Assembly (NCBI RefSeq): GCF_000220505.1
Contig: NZ_AFPJ01000051.1
Coordinates: forward strand, 36,137 to 100,136
From: Microbulbifer agarilyticus S89
GTDB taxonomy: Bacteria; Pseudomonadota; Gammaproteobacteria; Pseudomonadales; Cellvibrionaceae
Direction: 5' to 3'
DNA length: 64,000 nt
Shown in pieces: positions 1-8,397 of this stretch; position 1 is the stretch's first letter; every line of letters begins with the position of its first letter. Made by a program: the position numbers and the translations under genes. The notes beneath the pieces were generated by a model. That model made no database searches, had not been told where the DNA came from, and saw only the letters and a program-made list of their open reading frames with translations.

Positions 1-617
<617 letters not shown>

Positions 618-701
618 GGATCTAATTCCTCACTTTGCTGCGCGCCGGTGTTACGCGATATTCCGTCACCGGCGCTGCACGTTTGTATTCGGTTGCTGCT
701 T

Positions 702-729
702 ATATTGGTGCCGCCTCTCACATTTCAAG
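702..729 (-). promoter_or_regulatory. Putative sigma-32 (heat-shock) promoter of dnaK
   Basis: Read on the minus strand, CTTGAA (724-729) is followed after exactly 14 bases by ACCAATAT (702-709), against the RpoH consensus CTTGAA-N13/14-CCCCATnT. The -35 is perfect and the -10 matches at six of eight positions. It lies about 85 bases upstream of the dnaK start. Weaker than the grpE promoter, but the spacing and location fit. Confidence 0.6.
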
Positions 730-831
730 GGCGAAACCTGTAATTCAGCGGCACAGGGAGGTGCCGCTCGCGAAACAGCGTTTGCGCTGATTCGCGGGAG
801 CCCGGGGCGGACATGCGCCGCGGCGGGCGTC

Positions 832-863
832 TTTTCTGCAATTCACGAATGAATTGCAGAAAA
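832..863 (-). other. Perfect 13-bp hairpin between grpE and dnaK
   Basis: TTTTCTGCAATTC (832-844) pairs perfectly with GAATTGCAGAAAA (851-863) around a 6-base loop. It starts 5 bases after the grpE stop on the minus strand. No T-run follows in the direction of transcription, so it is not a standard intrinsic terminator; an mRNA-processing or attenuation element is possible. It is seen directly; its function is inference. Confidence 0.6.
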
Positions 864-868
864 CTAAA

Positions 869-1462
869 CTAGGGCGCCTTGGAGACAACGACCATTGCCG
901 GGCGCAACAGGCGACCGTTCAGGCGGTAGCCTTTCTGGAACACGTCCAGCACGGTATTGGGCTCCACATCGCCATTGGGGATCTGGGTCATGGCCTGGTG
1001 CAGTTCCGGGTCGAAGGGCTCGCCGGCCGGGTCGATTACTTCCAAGCCAGACTTGGTCAGGGTGTCGATAAAAGACTTCTGGGTCAGCTCGATGCCTTCA
1101 CGCACCGCCTTTTGCGACTCGTCGTCTTTGTCGATAGTAGTGAGCGCGCGCTCGAGGTTATCCACAACCGGCAGCAGGTCCTTCAGCAGTTTTTCCTGGC
1201 CGAACTTGTGTGCCTTCTCCACGTCTTGCTGGGCGCGACGGCGGGCATTCTGCACCTCCGCCTGAGCGCGCAGCACCATGTCTTTGTGGTCGGAAAGCTG
1301 CTGGTGGAGGGAGGCGATCTCCTCGTCCTGCGCATTTTCTTCAGCCAGCGCCTCTTCCGCGGCGTGCTGCTCTGCGGCGCTCGGGTTTTCTACTTCGACG
1401 GCCTGTTCCGCCGCCTGATCGCCAGTGTCGATCTGCTCTTCTTCGCTGCGCTCTTTGGCCAC
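869..1462 (-). CDS. grpE: Nucleotide exchange factor GrpE
   Basis: 197 residues, close to E. coli GrpE (197). The N-terminal 60 residues are very acidic and Glu/Ala-rich, followed by the long coiled-coil region and the C-terminal beta-domain with the family signature ([21 protein letters not shown] near the end). GrpE releases ADP from DnaK and acts as a thermosensor of the chaperone cycle. The start codon is GTG (1460-1462), chosen because GGAG lies 6 bases before it and the next Met is well inside the family's N-terminus. A strong sigma-32 promoter lies about 125 bases upstream, and dnaK follows on the same strand. Confidence 0.96.
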   Translation of the reverse strand: MAKERSEEEQIDTGDQAAEQAVEVENPSAAEQHAAEEALAEENAQDEEIASLHQQLSDHKDMVLRAQAEVQNARRRAQQDVEKAHKFGQEKLLKDLLPVVDNLERALTTIDKDDESQKAVREGIELTQKSFIDTLTKSGLEVIDPAGEPFDPELHQAMTQIPNGDVEPNTVLDVFQKGYRLNGRLLRPAMVVVSKAP

Positions 1463-1587
1463 TGCTTTCTCCGTCTGTGTCCTGCGGTCAACTGCCCGTT
1501 CGTCAACGGTCCAGCTGGGTGTTCAAAAGAAAGAACCCGTTCCGTCAGCCCGTTGACTGCGGGCCCTTCGCGGGTGAGGAAGGCTAT

Positions 1588-1613
1588 ATGGGGTCATTGG
1601 TACGCACTTCAAG
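1588..1613 (-). promoter_or_regulatory. Sigma-32 (heat-shock) promoter of grpE-dnaK
   Basis: On the minus strand CTTGAA (1608-1613) and CCCCAT (1588-1593, continuing ATA) are separated by 14 bases, an essentially perfect RpoH promoter (CTTGAA-N14-CCCCATnTA). It predicts a 5' leader of about 115-120 bases before the grpE GTG start. Confidence 0.88.
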
Positions 1614-1756
1614 TCATACGGGATGGATGCGCGGATCGCAGCTGCGGTGTGAAGCGAAGTGGCCCTTGGGGAGGCAGGATAATGTGCGGGCGGTCCCGCA
1701 ACGAATATGATCCGGTTGCAATTAGGCCCCGTGATGATTGAAACGCTCGGGCCAAA

Positions 1757-1776
1757 TACTGTATAAACAACCACTA
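1757..1776 (+). promoter_or_regulatory. LexA (SOS) box upstream of recN
   Basis: TACTGTATAAACAACCACTA matches the gammaproteobacterial LexA consensus TACTGTATATATATACAGTA perfectly in the left half (CTGTAT plus flanking TA) and partly in the right half (CAC in place of CAG). It lies 26 bases before the recN ATG, where promoter occlusion is expected. recN is a classical SOS gene in enterics and pseudomonads. Confidence 0.78.
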
Positions 1777-1801
1777 TCGAAACAACAACGAATGCTTTCC
1801 C

Positions 1802-3454
1802 ATGTTGCTGCACCTGTCCATCAGTCAGTTCACCCTGGTCGACCAGCTGGAGCTGGAGTTCGGCAATGGCACCAGCACCCTCACCGGCGAGACCGGTGCG
1901 GGCAAATCCATCACCCTGGATGCTCTCGGCCTAGCACTGGGTGACCGAGGCAATGGTGAGCTGGTGCGCAGCGGTGCCAAGCGCGCCGATATCCACGCCA
2001 CCTTCGACATCAGCAATCACGAAGACGCCCGCGCGTGGCTGGAAGAGCAGGAAATGGATGCCGAGCGCGAAGTGATCCTGCGCCGCACCATCAGCGCCGA
2101 TGGCCGCTCCCGCGCCTACATTAACGGCCAGCCGGTAACCCTGATGCAGTTGCGCACCCTGGGCGAGCAGCTGATCGACATCCACAGCCAGCACGAACAC
2201 CAGTCGCTGCTGAAAAAGGACACCCACCGCCGCCTGCTGGACGAATATGCCCACGCCGAAGGGCACAGCGCCGAAGTACGTATTCACTACAAAACCTGGC
2301 AGGACCAGTACCGCCGCTACCGCCGCCTGGCCGACAGCGCCGAGGAAACCCAGGCCCGTCGCGACCTGCTGGAGTACCAGCTGGAAGAACTGGCGCAGCT
2401 GGACCTGAAGCCCGGCGAGCTGGAAGAGCTCGAGAGTGAGCAACGCCAGCTGGCCAACGCCGGCGATATTTTGCACGGCAGCTATCAGCTGGCCGCCATG
2501 CTGAACGGTGGTGAGGGCGATATCGCTGAACAGCTGCACCGCGCACTGCAACTGGTCAGCGCCATGCCCGAGCAGAGCCCGGCACTCGCTGAAGTCGCGC
2601 AAATGCTGGATAGCGCCCGCATCCAGATCGACGAAGCGGGCAGCACCCTGTCGCGGCATATCGATAGCTTTGAAATGAACCCCGAGCGCCTGACAGAAGT
2701 AGAAGAGCGCCTGTCGGCCATCTACTCCATCGCCCGCAAACACCGCATTCAGCCAGCCCAGCTCGCCGAACTGCAACAGCAGTGGCAGCAGGAGCTGGAA
2801 GAAATCGGCGCGCCCGACGCCCTCGATAAACTGGCCGACGAGTGCGCGCAGCTGGAGCAGGCGTTCCGCGTCGCCGCCGGCAAACTCAGCAAACTCCGCA
2901 CCGCCGCCGCGAAGAAACTGGCAAGTGCGGTAAACAGCCAGCTCGCCGACCTGGCGATGCCTCACGCCCGCGTCGAGTTGGCGCTCACTGCGCTGGAAAA
3001 GCCCACCGCCACAGGTCTCGAGGAAGTGGAGATCCTGATCGCCACCAACCCCGGCCAGCCGGCGAGGGCACTGGGCAAAATTGCCTCCGGCGGTGAGCTT
3101 TCGCGGGTAAGCCTGGCCATTCAGGTGGTCACCGCACAAACCTCGCGCACCCCCACCCTGGTGTTCGATGAGGTGGACGTGGGGATTGGCGGCGCGACCG
3201 GCGATGTGGTGGGCAAGCTGCTGCGCCAACTGGGCGAGCGCGGCCAGGTTATCTGCGTCACACATCTTGCGCAGGTTGCCGCACGCGCCCACCGGCAGTA
3301 CCTGGTGGAGAAACACAGCGACGGCGAGGCCGCATTTGTGGCCCTGCGCGAACTGAAGGACGCGGAGCGCAGCGCCGAGGTGGCGCGCATGCTCGGCGGT
3401 GAGGCTACCGCGCAGTCCCTGGCGCACGCGGAAGAGATGCTAGCGCGGGCCTGA
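1802..3454 (+). CDS. recN: DNA repair protein RecN
   Basis: 550 residues versus 553 in E. coli. SMC-like ATPase for double-strand break repair. It has Walker A GETGAGKS at residues 29-36, a long Gln/Glu/Leu-rich coiled coil in the middle, the ABC signature ASGGELSR, and Walker B LVFDEVDVGIGG near the C-terminus. The start is chosen because MLLHLSISQF aligns with the usual RecN N-terminus, although no good Shine-Dalgarno is seen. Transcribed divergently from grpE-dnaK; a LexA box just upstream suggests SOS control. Confidence 0.97.
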   Translation: MLLHLSISQFTLVDQLELEFGNGTSTLTGETGAGKSITLDALGLALGDRGNGELVRSGAKRADIHATFDISNHEDARAWLEEQEMDAEREVILRRTISADGRSRAYINGQPVTLMQLRTLGEQLIDIHSQHEHQSLLKKDTHRRLLDEYAHAEGHSAEVRIHYKTWQDQYRRYRRLADSAEETQARRDLLEYQLEELAQLDLKPGELEELESEQRQLANAGDILHGSYQLAAMLNGGEGDIAEQLHRALQLVSAMPEQSPALAEVAQMLDSARIQIDEAGSTLSRHIDSFEMNPERLTEVEERLSAIYSIARKHRIQPAQLAELQQQWQQELEEIGAPDALDKLADECAQLEQAFRVAAGKLSKLRTAAAKKLASAVNSQLADLAMPHARVELALTALEKPTATGLEEVEILIATNPGQPARALGKIASGGELSRVSLAIQVVTAQTSRTPTLVFDEVDVGIGGATGDVVGKLLRQLGERGQVICVTHLAQVAARAHRQYLVEKHSDGEAAFVALRELKDAERSAEVARMLGGEATAQSLAHAEEMLARA

Positions 3455-3620
3455 TTGCGCCGGCACACACCGTGCGGATCAGAGAAAGTTCGGCCAAGCA
3501 GTCACAATTAGCTGGCGTTCGGGACCGAAATTGACCGAAAGTGGCGGGAGATTCACTTTATACTCCCGCGCCCGCTTAGGCGGATACGACTACACTGACG
3601 GGAATCAATTCGGTCTCACC

Positions 3621-4214
3621 ATGCAAACCACGATTTTCAACACCCCCATCATCACGCCATTCCTGCGCTTGATTGCCAAGCTGCTGCTGAAACTGCACGG
3701 CTGGAACATCGTTGCCGATGAGCAGGCAATGAAGCTGAAAAAGTATGTGCTTATTGCCGCCCCCCATACCTCCAACTGGGATGGCTACATCTTTATTCTG
3801 GCGGCGCTGAAACTGGGGATAAACCCGCACTGGATGGGCAAAGACAAGCTATTCCCCTTCCCGCTGGGCCGTGTGGTGCGCTGGTTTGGCGGCATTCCCG
3901 TCGACCGCAGCAAGGCGAACAATCTGGTAGACGCCACCATTAACCAGTACAACGCCCACGAAGAGCTGATCATCGGCATTCCGCCGGAAGGCACCCGCGG
4001 CAAGTCCGAACGCTGGAAGACCGGCTTTTACCATATCGCCCGCGGCGCGGGGATTCCCGTTGCCTGTGGCTTCGTCGACTTCCCCAACAAGGTTGCCGGA
4101 GTCGGCCCGGTGATGGAGATGAGCGACGACCTGGAAGCCGACCTGAAGCGGCTGGGTGCGTTTTACGCGGACAAGGCAGGCAAGTACCAGAACGATTACA
4201 CCCCGCCGATCTAA
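3621..4214 (+). CDS. Lysophospholipid acyltransferase family protein
   Basis: 197 residues from the ATG at 3621; an upstream in-frame ATG at 3531 would add a 30-residue tail without family character, so the later start is preferred. The PlsC-type motifs are present: HTSNWD (H49-x4-D54, catalytic), GIPVDR, and PPEGTRGK (substrate glycerol-phosphate binding). Members transfer acyl chains to lysophosphatidate or related lipids at the inner membrane; short versions such as this often have unassigned substrates. Lies between recN and fur, separated from convergent fur by a bidirectional terminator. Confidence 0.85.
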   Translation: MQTTIFNTPIITPFLRLIAKLLLKLHGWNIVADEQAMKLKKYVLIAAPHTSNWDGYIFILAALKLGINPHWMGKDKLFPFPLGRVVRWFGGIPVDRSKANNLVDATINQYNAHEELIIGIPPEGTRGKSERWKTGFYHIARGAGIPVACGFVDFPNKVAGVGPVMEMSDDLEADLKRLGAFYADKAGKYQNDYTPPI

Positions 4215-4245
4215 GCCGCAGCGTACACGGCCAACAAAAACCAAC

Positions 4246-4273
4246 AAAAAAGGGAGCTTCTGCTCCCTTTTTT
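4246..4273. terminator. Bidirectional intrinsic terminator
   Basis: GGGAGC (4252-4257) and GCTCCC (4262-4267) with a 4-base loop, flanked by six A on the left and six T on the right. It can end both the acyltransferase transcript (+) and the fur transcript (-). Confidence 0.88.
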
Positions 4274-4320
4274 ATTTGCCCAACCGTAGAAATTTGGGCT
4301 GTGTGATCAGTACTGGCCGA

Positions 4321-4731
4321 TCAGCTCTCTTTCTTCTTCACGTACAGCACCAGGCTGTGGCCGGTCAGCTCGTAACCGTGCTCGGCGGCAATCTTGTGCT
4401 GCAGCTCTTCGATCTGCTCATTGTGGAATTCGATTACCTTGCCGGAATCGGTACATACCATGTGATCGTGGTGGTCGCCGCGGTCCAGCTCGAATACGGA
4501 GTGGCCGCCATCGAAGTTGTGGCGAATCACCAGACCGGCACTCTCAAACTGGGTCAATACCCGGTAAACGGTCGCCAGGCCCACATCTTCCCCGGCCTCC
4601 AGCAGCATTTTGTACACATCTTCAGCGCTCAGATGTTGTTCGCTGGCGCCCTCAAGCAGCTGCAGAATTTTTACACGCGGCAGCGTGACCTTTAGGCCAG
4701 CCTTGCGCAGTTCCTGGTTTTCGTTAGACAT
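4321..4731 (-). CDS. fur: Ferric uptake regulator Fur
   Basis: 136 residues. N-terminal winged helix (residues 1-80, LKVTLPRVKILQLLE, then VGLATVYRVLTQFESAGLV), then the metal-binding dimerization domain with HHDH at 87-90. Only one cysteine (C93) remains in the region where E. coli Fur has CXXC, and the His/Cys-rich C-terminal tail is absent (ends VLYVKKKES), as in Pseudomonas Fur. It represses iron-uptake genes with Fe2+ as corepressor. Transcribed divergently from bamE. The 303-base gap between fur and bamE (4732-5034) must hold both promoters; I could not identify convincing boxes there. Confidence 0.97.
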   Translation of the reverse strand: MSNENQELRKAGLKVTLPRVKILQLLEGASEQHLSAEDVYKMLLEAGEDVGLATVYRVLTQFESAGLVIRHNFDGGHSVFELDRGDHHDHMVCTDSGKVIEFHNEQIEELQHKIAAEHGYELTGHSLVLYVKKKES

Positions 4732-5034
4732 GGGTATTCAAGTTCCGGATCTTTGTGCTCTATTGATCGTCCGCCTGTCGACGGGCGAATAGTTCGGGTA
4801 TTATCCACGCCCAAGGTGGACAGCGAAACCCCGACACCCGGATTCATCATCCGTGGTGCTGGCGCCCACAAGGCGGTTTCAGCCGACAGGGCCGGGAACT
4901 TAATCGCCGCAAAGGCGACTATTCTCTGTCAGGGTGGCATCACACCGTCAGGCGGCAGCGCGGGGCGCTGAATCCACCACAGGCCCAGCAATGGGCCCCG
5001 TTACGGAACCATAAAAATTTAGATGGAGCATTCA

Positions 5035-5382
5035 ATGCCATCAGTTGTACGCATTCTGCTGATCGCCGGGCTGGTTAGCCTGGTCACCGGTTGTAGCCTG
5101 TTCAAATTCCCCGGAGTACACCGGATCCAGGTTCAGCAGGGCAATATCATCACCCAGGAAATGGTCGACAAGCTGAAGCCGGGCATGACCCGCCGTCAGG
5201 TGCGCTTTGTCCTCGGTACCCCGCTGATTGAAGACACCTTCAACCCGAACCGCTGGGATTACGTCAATCGGGTGCGCAGCCCCAAGGGCAAAGAGAGCCA
5301 GAAGCGCTTCACGGTCTACTTCAATGGTGAGCTACTGATCGCCACCAGCGGCGACTGGCAGCCCGCCGGCTGGCCCGGCTAA
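5035..5382 (+). CDS. bamE: Outer membrane assembly lipoprotein BamE (OmlA/SmpA)
   Basis: 115 residues from the ATG at 5035. This start is chosen over the ATG at 5023 because GGAG (5025-5028) sits 6 bases before it. Signal peptide with lipobox LVTG-C (C20), then the BamE domain with VDKLKPGMTRRQVRFVLGTPL and FNPNRWDYV. BamE is the small lipoprotein subunit of the beta-barrel assembly machine at the periplasmic face of the outer membrane. Convergent with rnfH, 16 bases apart. In E. coli the same neighbours (smpB, ratA, rnfH/ratB, bamE) occur together. Confidence 0.96.
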   Translation: MPSVVRILLIAGLVSLVTGCSLFKFPGVHRIQVQQGNIITQEMVDKLKPGMTRRQVRFVLGTPLIEDTFNPNRWDYVNRVRSPKGKESQKRFTVYFNGELLIATSGDWQPAGWPG

Positions 5383-5398
5383 GGCAGTACCAAGAGCG

Positions 5399-5728
5399 TC
5401 AGCCACCCTCGGCCTGACGCTTCGCCTTGGCCGCCCGCTGCTTGCGCGCCTCTTTCGGGTCCGCAATCAGTGGCCGGTAAACCTCCACCCGATCCCCCGG
5501 CTGTAATACGTATTCCGCGGCAACCGCCAGCCCCTTGGTGCCTAGCGCCTGGCCAAAAATGCCCAGCTTGGCGGTGGCCGGATCGACTTCCGGGTATTCC
5601 CGCGGGATGCCGGACTGCTCCAGCGCCTGCAGGGCAGTAGTACCGGGCTCCACCAGCAGGCTCATCAGGCGTTGTTCATGGGGCAGCGCATACACTACCT
5701 CTACCGCAATCGTTTTCTGGTTGCTCAT
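5399..5728 (-). CDS. rnfH: RnfH family protein (RatB)
   Basis: 109 residues. Ubiquitin-like beta-grasp protein of the RnfH family (VEVVYALPHEQRL, LGIFGQALGTKGLAVAAEYVLQPGDRVEVYRPL, then ADPKEARKQRAAK). Function is unsettled. The start at 5728 is chosen because it overlaps the ratA stop by ATGA, indicating translational coupling; upstream in-frame codons belong to ratA in another frame. Confidence 0.92.
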   Translation of the reverse strand: MSNQKTIAVEVVYALPHEQRLMSLLVEPGTTALQALEQSGIPREYPEVDPATAKLGIFGQALGTKGLAVAAEYVLQPGDRVEVYRPLIADPKEARKQRAAKAKRQAEGG

Positions 5729-6165
5729 GCATTCTCTCCATAAATCTTCTTGGCCCGTTCGCACATGGCATCCACCATCTGATTGGCAATTCCCCCAAAC
5801 AGCTTGCCGGCCGCGGCACCAAGCAGGCGGTTTTCTACATCAAATGCCAGGGTAAACGCGACTTTGCAGGCGTCTTCTGCCAGCGGGGTAAAGGTCCAGC
5901 AACCGTTGAAGGATCGAAATGGCCCGTCCACCAGCTCCAGCGTCATCTGCGTGGGGCGCTGCAAACCATTGCGGGTGGTAAAGCTCTGGCTGATTCCCGC
6001 GCGCGACAAATCGAGCCGCGCCTCCAGGGTTGTTTCATCCTGATGCAGTACCTCTGCACTGCGGCACCCCGGCAAAAACTGCGGGTAGCTGGCCACATCA
6101 TTGACCAGGTCAAACATCTGTTCTGCACTGAACATGACCAGCGCACTGCGTTCAATTTTTGTCAT
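5725..6165 (-). CDS. ratA: RatA, START/Coq10-like ribosome-association toxin family
   Basis: 146 residues, one SRPBCC/START-like domain (IERSALVMFSAEQMFDLVNDVASYPQFLPGC at the start is the family hallmark). E. coli RatA was described as a toxin that blocks 70S formation; other homologs bind coenzyme Q, so the physiological role is debated. Translationally coupled to rnfH through an ATGA overlap. Unlike the enteric arrangement, smpB is not the next divergent gene: a symporter lies between. Confidence 0.93.
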   Translation of the reverse strand: MTKIERSALVMFSAEQMFDLVNDVASYPQFLPGCRSAEVLHQDETTLEARLDLSRAGISQSFTTRNGLQRPTQMTLELVDGPFRSFNGCWTFTPLAEDACKVAFTLAFDVENRLLGAAAGKLFGGIANQMVDAMCERAKKIYGENA

Positions 6166-6433
6166 TGGGTATCTTTTTCATGACTCACGGCTTGCACCAT
6201 TGAGGCCGGATTCTTACCTATCTGGCGATACTGGGGGCAAATTTCGCCCGCGACGCTACTCAAGGCGGATAAATCCTGCAACAATTCGTTCTTTATCTGC
6301 TTTGCAGACGCGACCATTTTTTGCCCAGACCGCCCCCTGCGGAACGTGTACGCTCCAATGTACGCTGCAGGGGCGCCCAGCGCGGCCACGGCAAACACTC
6401 AGAAGACAAGAATAACAGGCAAGCGAGTAATCT

Positions 6434-7852
6434 ATGTCCGCAGCTAGAGAACATTTTGGCTCCCGAATCGGTTTTATTCTGGCCGCCGCCGGCTCCGCCG
6501 TCGGTATTGGCAACCTGGTGGCCTTCCCCGTGGCCGCAACCAAAAGTGGCGGCGGTGCCTTTTTGCTGGTGTATGCGCTGTTCGTTTTCCTGATCTGCCT
6601 GCCGGTGATGATGGCGGAGCTGGCACTTGGCCGCAAAACTGATAAAGACCCGGTGGGCGCTTACCGGCAGCTCGCCGGAGGCTCCCGACTCTGGCATATC
6701 CCCGGCTGGTTGGCCCTGCTGACCCCCTTTATGATCGCGGTATTCTATATCGTGGTTACCGTATGGGTGCTCGGCTACCTGCTGGCCACCCTGACCGGTA
6801 ACCTGGACCAGCTCGCCAGCGGCGAATACTTTGGCCAGTTTATCAACTCCCCGGTGGTGTTCGCTTACCTGATCGTCATGATGCTGGTCATCAATGGCAT
6901 TCTGGCGCTGGGTGTGAAGGACGGTATTGAGCGCGCAGCCAAGACCCTGATGCCGATGCTGTTCGTCATGCTGGTGGGCCTGGTGATCTTCGTTCTCTCT
7001 CAGGAGAACGCCATGCTGGGAGTGAAATACTACCTGACCCCAGACCTGTCCAAGCTGAATGCGGAAGTCGTCAACAATGCCATGGCGCAGGCGTTCTTCT
7101 CTCTGTCGCTGGGCATGGGCATCATGATCACCTACGGCTCCTATATGAAGAAGCGGGACGCGATCCCCGGCTCGGCGAAAGCTGTAGCGCTCACCGACAC
7201 CATGGTGGCGTTCACCGCGGGCCTCCTGATCCTGCCGACCATTTTCCACTTCAATCCGCAAATTGACCCGGCTGAGCTGAGTGACTCATCCGCGGGCATG
7301 ATCTTCCTATTCCTGCCGAAGATCTTCTACGCGCTGCAGGACAACATCGGCTACTTCGGTGCAAGCGCCTTCGCATCCGTGTTCTTCTTCCTGGTACTGG
7401 TTGCCGCCATTACCTCGCTGGTGTCCATCATCGAGGTGCCGGTTGCCACCCTGTGCGACGAGCGCGGCATGGAGCGCAAGAAGGCCATCTATACGGTGGC
7501 CGCGGCACAGCTGGTTCTCGCCATCGCCTGCGCCATGTCCTTCGGCATGGCCGGCTGGCTGACCCAGTTCGTAGAAGTCGCCGGTGAAAATAAGTCATTC
7601 TTTGATCTTGTAGAACTGATCTTCTACTCTACAATCCTGCCGCTGAACGGCCTGCTGGTCTGCCTGTTTGTGATCTACAAATGGAAGAAGTCCAACTTTG
7701 ATTCCGAACTCCAGGAGGGTGACAGTGGCTTTGCCGGCACCCTCTCCCAGAAATATGTGAACTTTTCCCTCGGTACTTTTATCCCGCTGATCCTGTTGCT
7801 GGTATTCATCAACACGGTGGCCGAGAAGTACTTCGGGTATAGCTTCTTTTAA
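6434..7852 (+). CDS. Sodium-dependent transporter, NSS/SNF family (first copy)
   Basis: 472 residues, about twelve hydrophobic segments. TM1 carries the unwound Na+/substrate site motif [16 protein letters not shown], followed by the [12 protein letters not shown] segment of TM2. The family (LeuT, MhsT, Tyt1) imports amino acids or related compounds with Na+ across the inner membrane; the substrate cannot be told. A second NSS gene of the same type begins at 8398, with smpB between them. 268 bases separate the start from ratA and should hold its promoter; none is evident. Confidence 0.93.
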   Translation: MSAAREHFGSRIGFILAAAGSAVGIGNLVAFPVAATKSGGGAFLLVYALFVFLICLPVMMAELALGRKTDKDPVGAYRQLAGGSRLWHIPGWLALLTPFMIAVFYIVVTVWVLGYLLATLTGNLDQLASGEYFGQFINSPVVFAYLIVMMLVINGILALGVKDGIERAAKTLMPMLFVMLVGLVIFVLSQENAMLGVKYYLTPDLSKLNAEVVNNAMAQAFFSLSLGMGIMITYGSYMKKRDAIPGSAKAVALTDTMVAFTAGLLILPTIFHFNPQIDPAELSDSSAGMIFLFLPKIFYALQDNIGYFGASAFASVFFFLVLVAAITSLVSIIEVPVATLCDERGMERKKAIYTVAAAQLVLAIACAMSFGMAGWLTQFVEVAGENKSFFDLVELIFYSTILPLNGLLVCLFVIYKWKKSNFDSELQEGDSGFAGTLSQKYVNFSLGTFIPLILLLVFINTVAEKYFGYSFF

Positions 7853-7872
7853 ACTCAGGCAACGTTGTATTC

Positions 7873-8352
7873 ATGGCCAAGAAGAAAAAGGCCCCGACCT
7901 CAAACACCATCGCCCTCAACAAGAAGGCGAAGCACGATTACTTTATCGAGGAAAAGTTTGAGGCGGGTATGGAGCTGCAGGGCTGGGAAGTAAAGTCCTG
8001 CCGCGAGGGCAAGGCCCAGCTCACCGATAGTTACGTGCTGTTCAAAGACGGCCAGGCGTGGCTGCTGGGTGCGCGTATCCAACCGCTCGCCAGTGCCTCG
8101 ACCCACTTCGTTACCGAGCCGGACCGCACCCGCCGGCTGCTGCTGAACAAGCGCGAGATCGCCAAGCTGGTGGCCGCGGTCAACCAGAAAGGCTATGCCT
8201 GCGTATGTACCGCAATCTACTGGAAGCAGCACCTGATCAAGTGCGAGATTGCGCTGGCCAAGGGTAAGGCCTCCCACGACAAGCGCGAGACCGAGAGAGA
8301 ACGGGACTGGAACCGCCAGAAACAGCGCCTGATGCGCAGCGACCACCGTTGA
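7873..8352 (+). CDS. smpB: SsrA-binding protein SmpB
   Basis: 159 residues, full length. OB-fold core with [40 protein letters not shown] and the C-terminal basic tail ([30 protein letters not shown]) that occupies the ribosomal A site and mRNA channel. It works with the tmRNA encoded 3 kb downstream at 11415 in rescue of stalled ribosomes. It follows the first NSS symporter by 20 bases, so co-transcription is likely, and precedes the second by 45. Confidence 0.97.
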   Translation: MAKKKKAPTSNTIALNKKAKHDYFIEEKFEAGMELQGWEVKSCREGKAQLTDSYVLFKDGQAWLLGARIQPLASASTHFVTEPDRTRRLLLNKREIAKLVAAVNQKGYACVCTAIYWKQHLIKCEIALAKGKASHDKRETERERDWNRQKQRLMRSDHR

Positions 8353-8397
8353 TCCGCAACTCACCAGAACATCAGAACAATAACGACGAGATTTACC

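Noticed and set aside
1931-3427. A 498-codon frame antisense to recN
   Set aside because: It is the shadow of a GC-rich gene with strong recN motifs on the other strand, and has no family pattern of its own.
5395-5421. AGCGTCAG/CTGACGCT hairpin between bamE and rnfH
   Set aside because: An 8-bp stem within the 3' end of rnfH, no T-run on either side; not enough to call a terminator.
6162-6398. A 78-codon open frame (GTG start) upstream of ratA, ending in an ATGA overlap with it
   Set aside because: The overlap suggests coupling, but no Shine-Dalgarno is seen, the composition is unremarkable, and the frame occupies the space needed for the promoter of the divergent symporter. Not supported enough to call.
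6293-7261. A 322-codon frame rich in His/Gln antisense to the first symporter
   Set aside because: Composition is that of an antisense shadow of a membrane protein gene; no initiation signals or motifs.
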